Source of the DNA: Rhizophlyctis rosea
Taxonomy: Eukaryota > Chytridiomycota > Chytridiomycetes > Rhizophlyctidales > Rhizophlyctidaceae
Assembly: GCA_027596075.1 (NCBI GenBank)
Contig: JADGJC010000168.1
Span: 1 to 64,000, forward strand
DNA: 64,000 nucleotides
Reading direction: 5' to 3'
Shown: in pieces, positions 55,862-64,000 of the stretch
How positions within the stretch are numbered: position 1 is the stretch's first letter
Layout of the letters: each line of letters starts with the position of its first letter
Program-made: the position numbers and the translations under genes
The notes under the pieces: model-generated
The model's input: only the letters and a program-made list of their open reading frames with translations
Databases searched by the model: none
What the model was told of the DNA's origin: nothing

Positions 55862-58018
55862 ATGGTCGCAGCGAGTTTCACGCGAGTGGCTATTCGCCTG
55901 CCGCTGCTTCAGCAATTTCGACTGCGGCCAACTCGCACCCCTAACTTCCCCTCACACCGGCCACCGCATGGAACCTATCAACATCGCCGCGCTTTCACCG
56001 TCCATCATCGCCTCATAAACAAACCCAATACCTTCCCCCGCCGCCCATTCACATCCACAATATGCTGCATAGCCCTCGTCGGCGTCCCCACCGCAATTCT
56101 ATGGAGACCTAACTTCGTCTGGGCCGACGCTCCGCCGCTAGCCCCTTCACTGGACGTTGTTTCAGATGACGGTGTATCCCTGCCGAAAGCAGAGCCATTG
56201 AAACATGAAGGTTCCACCAGAAAAGCAGAAGGGGGCATCGTGGGGTTCCTGAGAGTATGCTATCGAACTGTAGTACTTGCAGTGATATTCCTGCCAGTAG
56301 TGATGACCTTCCCATGGTGGTGGTTCATGGAGCGAAGGCGGCTAAAACGAGTTGGGGATGAGCAATGGACGGCGCGGACTTGGTGGCTGAAGATGTTAGT
56401 GCATCAGTTGGAGGTTGCAGGACCCTTCTTCATCAAGGTAATTCAGAGTGAACCATTCTCATTTTGATAGCCCCTACTCACTCAACAACCTGTCAGCTTG
56501 GACAATGGGCCTCCTCACGAGTAGACATCCTCCCACCTGAGGTTTGCGAAGTCCTTGCCAAATTGCAAACAAAGGTGAAGCCACACTCGTTCCATGCAAC
56601 ACGGAAAGCTGTAGAACAGGGCCTGGGAATTGCCAAGTTGGAAGACGTGTTTGAGGAGTTTGACGAAGTGCCAGTTGGAGTGGGTGCTGTTGCACAGGTA
56701 TGAAGCCCATTATTGGAAGTTTCATTCTGCTCAATATGCTCATATAAAACAGGTCCACAGAGCCAGGTTACGTCCCTCAGCCCCCATATCCCACCCAGAA
56801 CCCACCACATCACCAGACCTCGGCACAGAATGCGCCGTCAAAGTTCTCCACCCAAATGTAGAATCGCAAGTCTCCAACGATCTAGCCCTCATCCAAGCCT
56901 TCGGCAAACTCATAAGCTACCTCCCCGGCGCGCAATACCTCAGCATCCCTGAAGAACTCGCAACCTTTGCTCACATGATGGAATTGCAACTGGATTTGAG
57001 TGTTGAAGCTGACAATTTGGACAAATTCAATGCGAATTTCGGGAAGAGTGGGGGAGTGGAGGGTGTTATTTTTCCCCGACCGCTTAGACCATATGTGGGG
57101 GAAAGGGTTTTAGTGGAGACTTTTCATAGGGGTTTGTCGTTAAGGATGTTTATTGAGAAGGGGCCAACGGTTTTCGATTCGAAGTTTGCGGATATGGGGG
57201 TTAGGGCTTTTGTGGTGAGTGCCAATTTTGGAACCAATCTTGAAGCCCATTGCCACTCAACGACCTCTTAACATGCATATCTTTACAGCAAATGGTGATG
57301 AAAGATAATCTATGTCATGCCGATCGTAAGTTGCGAACAAATTCTTCAGTAAAACTATATGTAAGTCATGCAGATGCTCATCCACACATCCCATACAGTC
57401 CACCCAGGAAATATCATGGTAACCCTCGCCCGCCCCGCAACCCAACAAACCCTAACCCAACGCGCCGGCTCCCTCCTCGGCACATCCAAAAAACCCTTAG
57501 AACAAGGCCAAATATTCATCGACGAAGCAACACTAGACAACCTCCGTCGCGCTCCCAAAGACGCCTGGAACCCCATCCTAGACCGCCTCGCCCGCCAAGG
57601 CTTCCAACCCACACTCGTAATAATGGACGCCGGTCTAGTCTCCACCCTCTCACCCGCTAACCTCCTCAACCTCCAAGAAGCATTCAAAGCCGGAATAGAA
57701 TTCGACGGCGCGCGAATCGCGACTCTCCTCATGGAACGATGTAAAGACCCCTCCGCGGTACGAGACCCGGAGGGCGCGAAGGCGATGTTACAGGGCATTA
57801 TGGACGATTTGAGAATGGATGATGGCGGGCGGTTACCGATAGCGAAAGTGCATACGGCGAAGATTGTGAAGAGGAGTGCGGAGATGTTGAGGGGGCATCG
57901 GATTAGGCTTGATGGGGAGTATGTTGGGTTGTTTGTTGCGGCGGTTTTGGTGGAGGGGGTTGGGAGGAGGTTGGATGCTGAGTTGGATCTTGTGGAGGCT
58001 TTGGCGGGGGTTTTGTGA
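55862..58018 (+). CDS. ADCK2-like UbiB-family mitochondrial kinase
   Basis: Spliced, about 600 residues. The N-terminus is Arg/Ser/Thr-rich with few acids (mitochondrial presequence), followed by hydrophobic segments. The UbiB motifs appear in order. The KxGQ motif is split by an intron (F-F-I-K | L-G-Q-W-A-S-S-R). The Ala-rich-loop position reads V-G-A-V-A-Q-V-H; the lysine is in C-A-V-K-V-L-H. The catalytic loop, formed across an intron, reads C-H-A-D-L-H-P-G-N-I. The metal-binding motif is D-A-G in place of D-F-G, as in ADCK2-type members. The family acts in coenzyme Q and mitochondrial lipid metabolism; the precise reaction is not known. The last exons' codon use swings from C-rich to G/T-rich. 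The start ATG gives the best presequence. Confidence 0.88.
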
Positions 58019-58585
58019 GGGGGTTGGGTGTGTGGGGAGGGGAGTTGGATGTTTTGATTGGAGATTTGTATTTGTACATAGATGCGGAAGCAGGTGCTGA
58101 TACCTGATACTATGAATGCTGTGATGGGGTCATTCGTTTTCGGTTAGCTTCTTATCCCCTTCCATGAGCAAAATTCGGGCACATGCCGTCGTGGTGCGAT
58201 CGTGCTGTTGCTTCTGCACTTGGCGATAACAGGGCGTGCTTCACAGCATGAATACTGGGGACGATTTGAATGCTGCGGGGGTTTGTCATAAAGTTGTGCG
58301 GGATGTCTGCACGTAGGTCGTTTTTATATCAGTGAGCTCCTCCTGCCTTTTCAGCGGATCTGAGACAGTTGTAAGAATTATACTGGAAATCCCTGTCGGT
58401 GATTGCGATACCCAAATTGCATAAATTCGTCGATATGTTGGAGTTCGGGATGTTTCATTCATCGAGCTTTTGCATGACAGAAAGCCAGGTAACGACGCCC
58501 ATGATGTTCCAGCTGTGGGGATGATGCGCAGGTATTTACAATTAGCAAGCTTTAGAGCTACATATTCGCAAGCTGAGCTGATCAA
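58019..58585. other. 567-bp convergent intergenic region
   Basis: Lies between the 3' ends of the UbiB kinase (+) and the F-box/LRR-like gene (-). One 99-codon frame (58286-58585, minus) abuts the F-box gene's stop and has no features. Confidence 0.4.
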
Positions 58586-60513
58586 TCAAATGTTCTCTAC
58601 ACTATTGCCGAGTTCATGAGATTTAAGGTACTCGCCTATGTAAACCTTTTCAATTCCCAAATCTTCCTTCAGTCGCGGCGCTAAGGTCTCCCACTCTGTC
58701 TGTCCCTCCCTTTCATGATAGAAATACACTTCCTTCAATGTGCGATGGAACGCTAGCGCGTCACGCCATTTCCCATACTTCCCCGACAACCGGCAATGCC
58801 CAGTATGGAGACGTAGGATTTCCAAGTGGCGGGACCCGAGATTGGTGAGGATGTTGGTGATGTGTTCGAGCGAAAGGATCAAGGTCGAACCCAGCAGGCA
58901 GAAGGATTCAAGGCTATGAAGTTGGCTGAGCAAAGAGGCCAAGGTGTATGTGTTCGACCAAGTGACGCGTTCGCCATATTCATCCGTGATGATGTGAAGG
59001 GATGTTAGGCGGTTCAGAGTTGGAATTGGAACGAGCGAGAGCGCCTTGTGCCAGCCGTCGCCCTCCCACTTGAAGGTAGTCACACTGGAGCGGGCGAGAC
59101 TTTGCAGCGATGGTGAAGGGCAATCGTTTATGCGAAGTATAGGGTCACCTTCACTATATGTCTTGCGGAATTTGGTGCAGCGGATGTGGATGGATTCCAA
59201 AGCCGGCATAGACGCGGAGATATCTTCGATGATGAAGGGCCAGGAGATTCTCAGGGATTGTAGGAATTTAAAGCAGGTGTCGGTACGTATAGCTGTCCGG
59301 TGGCCCAAATGGCCATATGCGTCAAAGCCAGGCATGTTCGACTTGCGAAACTCCAAGGTAAGGTGACGGAGTGGGAAGCGTTGCAGCGACGAAGGAATAG
59401 GAGGACATCATCCGACAGGGAAATGGCTTTTCCTACCAGTTCAAACGTCTGTAATCGGGGACGGTGCTGGTTCTCCGCCGAGTCGGAATGCGATGTTGGC
59501 GCTATCCTATCCGCCGCCTTGATGAACGCGTCGGCAACCAAATCGGCAATCGTTCCATCCACCTCGTCGAAATACTCATCTTCAAACCGCAGTGAATCCT
59601 CGATTGAAAGATGCTGAAGCCGATTCAAATCGACGAGGATCAACGCCTTCACGATTGACAGCGTTGTGTAGCATGTCCACATGTACTTGAGGTCAAAGTG
59701 GAGGGTGCGGACGGACTGGACGCGGGCCGGATCGCCCAAGAAGATGTCAAGTCCATCGCCAAGGTGACTTATTGGGTCGTCAGTGTCCATTCGGTCCGTC
59801 AAGTGTCGCGCATATGCGCATACATCGAGACAGTTGCTCCTTCGTAGTTGGAAGGCCCAGACGCGGAACTTTCTGCATACTGCAAAGCAATTCACTGTTA
59901 ACATCATTCTGGCACCTGACCTTCAGTTGTGACATACCTCCTGATAGACGCAGCTCGTATGGCACACCATTTTCCCGTTCCGGATCCGAAAAAGAAGGAA
60001 CTTGGCAATGCTGTGGATTTCGCATGACCGGGCCGTCCCTCGGCTGGATGAATTCGAATATGATGAAAAGAAGCTGGTCTGGTAAATCGAGGATATGAAT
60101 TGGAGGGGGACTGTCATGGCGAGCGAATATGGTAGAAAGCCGACCGCGGGATTGCACCTTTTAAGCGAACACAAGGAAAAGTCAGATACGCTTGGGATTA
60201 GCTTGAATAACAGACACTCAACCTGAGTAGCAGATTCTTGCTCGCGTTCGCTGCTCCCATTCTCGCTAGTTTTGAATTTCTTACGCGCCGGTCCCTCACC
60301 ATCGTCGTTCCCGTACTGCGTCACCGCAACTTCAAGAGCCTTGTCGAGCATTTCGCGAAGTTCGGCATTCTCGAGTTGCAGCTGTGCGATCGTCTGAGCG
60401 TTGGAGACGCAGTCGGAACACTGTGGCCTTTCCGTGGCTTTCTCAACAAGAGCAGAGACCCGTGCTTTGTATTCGGATGTGGGATGATGTTTGTGGTTTG
60501 TGGAAGCAGACAT
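58586..60513 (-). CDS. F-box protein with LRR-like C-terminus, one frame break
   Basis: Three exons starting at 60513. The N-terminal part has a short coiled coil (about residues 42-62, I-A-Q-L-Q-L-E-N-A-E-L-R) and a basic patch. After an intron ending ttaaaag, the F-box core is I-L-D-L-P-D-Q-L-L-F-I-I-F-E-F-I. The long last exon carries repeated leucine-rich units (for example L-Q-S-L-R-I-S, L-E-S-I-H-I-R, L-T-S-L-H-I-I, L-E-I-L-R-L-H). An SCF receptor role is expected; the substrate is unknown. Near 59,378 the frame changes by one base, between F-L-R-R-C-N and F-P-L-R-H-L-T-L-E-F. No GT-AG pair can explain it, so it is an assembly indel or a true mutation. Confidence 0.72.
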
Positions 60514-60901
60514 TGTTCGATTGAGTGGTAAATAACCGTAGAACCAGATCGTTTGGTCTTTCCCGCACTCGGGGGTGAGCCCAAAGACGGAAGTCTTATG
60601 AGAAGGCAAATATCAGTATTCTGTTGAAATGAATTTTTGGGAAGATGAAAGGCGAGGGTGGGAAAAGTTCGTTTTTTTGTTCACCAAAGCGGAGCTACAG
60701 AGCTACAATAGCTGTGGAGGTGACTTGCAAAAGTAGCAGGTGTGCCGCATACAACCAAATATGGTAAGTATGACTTTTGCCATACATAGTATGTATCGCT
60801 GTGCCATCAGCCCCTGCGCCACATATGTTTGCTGCACCATTCCATTGCTTCGCTTGCTGGGTTTCTGCTGCCTCACGCCAAGCTTGTAAACGAAGAAGAT
60901 T
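60514..60901. other. divergent promoter of two F-box genes
   Basis: 388 bp between the start codons of the two F-box genes. No ORF is supported; a few 'atatgg/tatgta' A/T-rich bits but no clear TATA. Confidence 0.35.
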
Positions 60902-61830
60902 ATGAACCACAAACATCGTCCCAACCGTCCTCTTCCTCCCGAACTATGGCTCCAAATCCTCGAAAAATTTCCCTTCCACCACCTGCAAACCATTAGCCAC
61001 GTCTCACATAACGCCCGTGCCGCGGCCTTAGCACTCCTAGACACACCCACCTACGACACTGCTCACGAAATCAAAGCAATTCTCCGGTCCCGTAAAGCGG
61101 ACGACGCTAAAGTCAAACCCATTGTGTCTGCCTTCCAAAGTGCCGCCACGGAATTCAGTCCCCCATCTTCTGTATCGGCCCTTCTCGACGTCCTATCGGA
61201 AGAGTTGTTGCTGGCGCCACTGGGAGAATTACCCAAGCTCGTTGGAGTGGTGTCAAAAGCAACAGAAGGGTGTCGAAAGTCAAAACGGCTGGCCCAATAT
61301 CCTCAGTGCCATGCGTTATTTTCCCAAGCGGAAGTTGCACATAGAGCGTTCAACGAGCTATCCCAATCCATGAACGCAGTTCAACTTGCACATAGCTCCG
61401 GCGAAACAACGGCTGATGCTGAACCTCTTAATAAAGTGAAAAGAAAGATAGCTCTCATCAGAGTTATTTGTGAATTTAGACCATCCGTAAGGATTGAGTC
61501 TATCTTCACTATTCTCTTTCGCGGGTTATCTGGGCGGCATGGTTGCTCTGATCATGTCTTGTGGTATATATGCGAGATTCTGCTCCTGGTTGGGAAGGAA
61601 TGGGACGCAATCGACGCGAGGAAATGCAATCCCTACTATCGGAGGTTGGAAAAGGTTTTAAGCACTGGAAAGTGCTCGGAGGAAACGAACGCATTAGTAC
61701 AGGTAAGAGCTTTCAACCACTGCGCATTCATGAGACAACACAGTGCTGACGGTTGTCTCAGGCAGTATTGACCTTGAGGAAGTCCAAATGGATGGGTGAC
61801 GTAACGGCAGTTAGACGGCCGTTCGACTAA
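60902..61830 (+). CDS. F-box protein
   Basis: Two exons (60902 to about 61701, and from the acceptor cctcag near 61,762 to 61830) give about 290 residues. The F-box is at residues 9-48 (P-L-P-P-E-L-W-L-Q-I-L-E-K-F-P, then I-S-H-V-S-H-N-A-R). The rest is helical with no recognised repeat. A conserved-looking stretch, I-A-L-I-R-V-I-C-E-F, leads into a hydrophobic helical block. Without splicing the frame stops 22 codons after the donor with a poor tail; the spliced end is A-V-L-T-L-R-K-S-K-W. It is probably an SCF subunit. It is head to head with the F-box/LRR gene. Confidence 0.72.
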
Positions 61831-61924
61831 TGATATATACATGTGGGTGTGCAAATATCTACAATGAGGAAGCGAAGATAGGCAGTATGTACATTGAGCA
61901 GACGGTTCGGGAATCCAATGACGA

Positions 61925-62771
61925 TCAGATAGGAACTAAGTGACAGCCCAGCATTCCACGACCTGACCACTTATGCGGAGTCACGAATAGCGTTTTGGGA
62001 GTATCATTCCGCAATACCAAGACGCGAATGACCTTCTGTAATAGTAGCACGTGTGTTACGACGGCTAAACAGTGTTGTTGTGGTACGACGGCATTGAATA
62101 CTTACATTCTCACTCGCGGCCACAAGGTCAGAGAGGGCTCGTAGGTTTTGGTGGTTTGATACGTCAACAGTACCAAATCTCACAACTTTGTCCCCACGTT
62201 CCAATCCTGCTTCATTTGCCGGACTGTCTGGTGCAACTCCATTGATGGTGGCGAACGGCACGTTCTCTATGGCATTCATATAAGCATATTCCCATTCATT
62301 GACCGCCTCTCGTTGGATATCAGACATACCTGGCGGTTGTACAGGTTGAGCTCCCGCGGACTGTTTCTCCAACTGTGCTTGCGTATGTACTGCATGCAGA
62401 GCCTTTTCCACCTCGCCCATTTTGGCTCTCAAGTCGTTTCGGAGACCTGGGTCGGGTACGGTGAGAACTGTGGACGGTCTATCAGACATTAGCTCACTCA
62501 CGGATAATTTGAGTTCTTGCGTGTCTGACTGCATATATGTCAACGTCCGCACGAGGAAACCCTTCTGCGTCGATCAATGGGTCGTTCATGCCTACTTTTT
62601 GCTATATTTGTAATTTTGTTCAGTATCCCGCAGGGTTTAGACCATTCCTCGGCCAGAACTCACAGACTGCAGAACCGCCTCGTTCTCCCTGATGTTGTTT
62701 TCGATGCTATCTTTCTCACGAATCAATTGCTGTGCGTGTGCCAGCAGGTCTGCGTGAGTAGCTCCCGTCAT
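61925..62771 (-). CDS. NAS2: 26S proteasome assembly chaperone Nas2/PSMD9
   Basis: Multi-exon, about 215 residues. The N-terminal helical region ([14 protein letters not shown]) leads to the family marker [18 protein letters not shown]. Next come V-R-H-A-R and a coiled part. The C-terminal PDZ domain has [11 protein letters not shown] and G-D-K-V-V-R-F-G. The last exon, reached by an intron gtaagtatt...ttacag, ends with [13 protein letters not shown], the family's typical C-terminus. Reading through that intron gives a wrong, shorter end at 62004. Nas2 binds the C-terminus of the base ATPase Rpt5 and guides assembly of the regulatory particle. It is divergent from VPS26. Confidence 0.92.
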
Positions 62772-63093
62772 CTTGTAGTTGTGATACTGCCTTTAGGTTG
62801 AAGTGAGAATACAGATGCAAAGAAATGGGGAAGGGAAGGGGAACACAGAGTGGAACGCGACCCATGTTCACTTGCTCACGTTGAATCATGACAGCGACCC
62901 GCCTCCGTTGGCCCGCTCTGAGCCCCGGCTTCCAACAACTTCCTTGCTGCCCTTTTCCCATTTTCCATCGCACTCCAAATACACACGTGCGCTCGTCGCC
63001 ATAGAATAACCGCCCAGAACCCTTCTTGTGCCTCTTCTTTACAATCCAGTACCGTCGTGAAGCAGCTATTTCAAACTTGTTCTCTGTGCAATC
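62772..63093. other. divergent promoter, Nas2 and Vps26
   Basis: 322 bp between two start codons. No distinct motif recognised. Confidence 0.35.
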
Positions 63094-64000
63094 ATGGCGG
63101 TGAGTTCAATATCCATCGCGCTTCTCCTGACTGAACCTTAACGCCCTCAACATTGACACAACAGAGTTTATTCGGGTTGGGAGCGTCTGCAGACATCGAA
63201 GTTGTCCTGAATGGAGAGGAGAACAGGAAACTTGTAGAAGTCAAGGTGGACAAGGACAAGAAGGCCAAATATCCATTGTACTTCGACGGAGAGTCTGTCA
63301 GTGGAAAGGTAGAATTATGTTCCCACAACTGTCAGCACGTTCTGACGCGAAGCGCTGACTTCGTGGGAAAACCAAATCTTGCCCGCTAACACCCTGCACA
63401 AAACAGGTACATATCAGAGTTCGGGATGGGAAGAAGGTGGAGCACCAAGGCATCAAGATTGAGTGGGTTGGACATATTGGTCGGTACAACATACAAATCA
63501 CGCGCTCACTCCAAGTCACAATATCTGAGACGTCCCTTCCCACAGAGCTGTTCTATGATAGAGGCAACCACTATGAGTTCTCCTCCCTAGCGCAAGAGCT
63601 TGCCGCACCCGGAGAGTTGCGGCAGAGCGCGTCCTTTGAATTCGAGTTCAAGAACGTAGAGAAACAATACGAGAGTTATTACGGTATCAATGTCAAACTA
63701 CGGTAGGGACCCGTGGCCAAATCATACTGTATATGCTTCCCACGATCTTACTTCATAGCAACTCCCAGCTACTTCGTCCGCGTCACCATCTCCCGCCGCC
63801 TATCAGACATCATCAAAGAGAAGGATGTGTGGGTCTACTCTTACCGCATGCCGCCGGAAGTCAACAACTCCATCAAGATGGAAGTCGGCATTGAGGATTG
63901 TTTGCATATTGAATTCGAGTATAACAAATCAAAGTATGAGTATTTGCCGCAATTTTGTTAGGGATGCTGGTTCTGAATGAGCGATTTTAGATACCACCTG
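63094..64000 (+). CDS. VPS26: retromer subunit Vps26 (5' part, runs off window)
   Basis: The start is ATG GCG followed at once by an intron. Next comes S-L-F-G-L-G-A-S-A-D-I-E-V-V-L, the usual Vps26 N-terminus. Later exons contain V-S-G-K | V-H-I-R-V-R-D-G-K-K, and H-I joined by an intron (gtcggtac...cccacag) to E-L-F-Y-D-R-G-N-H-Y-E-F. R-Y-F-V-R-V-T-I is followed by the C-terminal arrestin-like part up to I-E-F-E-Y-N-K-S-K. The last intron in view (gtatgag...gatttag) ends ten bases before the window edge, and the next exon starts Y-H-L. Vps26 forms the retromer core with Vps35 and Vps29 and recycles receptors from endosomes to the Golgi. About 220 residues are visible, roughly two thirds of the protein. 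Confidence 0.94.

Noticed and set aside
62004..62552. Nas2 ending at 62004
   Set aside because: That end reads through an intron with perfect gtaagt...ttacag ends; splicing restores the conserved W-S-G-R-G-x-L-G-C C-terminus.

Overview
The window is a stretch of nuclear chromosome from a fungus, most likely an early-diverging zoosporic (chytrid-like) lineage. The evidence is gene content. A Gti1/Pac2 (WOPR) regulator is a fungal hallmark. It sits beside genes usually missing from yeasts: a TBC1D19-type RabGAP, a makorin, a methionyl-tRNA synthetase with a C-terminal WHEP segment, and an LCCL-domain membrane protein. Genes are split by many short GT-AG introns (mostly 40-80 nt, a few read as 35-38 nt), often with CTAAC/CTGAC branch sites. 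The lineage is an inference; the window has no rRNA operon or other direct marker.

Positions 1 to about 10.5 kb differ from the rest. An intact intronless 465-codon ORF on the minus strand (888-2285) carries a domain I recognise from nucleocytoplasmic large DNA viruses (DUF5767-like). It overlaps tail to tail with a small membrane-protein ORF (545-907) that also looks viral. I read this as the edge of an endogenous giant-virus element. Beside it are copies of a dispersed repeat (about 2.46-2.98, 3.69-4.48 and 9.94-10.47 kb). These end in a short structured module, present four times, whose hairpin arms change together. A coding-like but frame-broken region lies at 6.75-9.38 kb.

From 10.9 kb on the window is ordinary, gene-dense fungal chromosome: a C2H2 zinc-finger factor (-), TBC1D19-like RabGAP (+), membrane-anchored short-chain dehydrogenase (-), anaphase-promoting complex subunit APC1 (+), makorin-type E3 ligase (-), a tyrosyl-DNA phosphodiesterase-like protein with a UIM-like N-terminus (+), a full-size ABCB transporter (+) behind a strong TATA box, an F-box protein (+), an orphan acidic-tailed protein (-), a tiny secreted peptide (-), an LCCL membrane protein (+), a zinc-ribbon-like orphan (+), an intron-containing tRNA-Trp, a Gfo/Idh/MocA oxidoreductase (-), the WOPR factor (-), a truncated 5S rRNA copy, cytosolic methionyl-tRNA synthetase (-), a Mim1-like protein (+), an ADCK2-like UbiB kinase (+), two F-box genes (-,+), the proteasome chaperone Nas2/PSMD9 (-), and retromer subunit Vps26 (+), which runs off the right edge.

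Several genes concern ubiquitin and the proteasome (APC1, makorin, three F-box proteins, Nas2). Fungal genes are rarely co-regulated by clustering, so I treat this as neighbourhood rather than pathway. A few otherwise sound genes need one single-base frame change (near 45,695 and 59,378; perhaps near 42,790 and 37,560). That pattern suggests residual assembly indels as much as gene decay.
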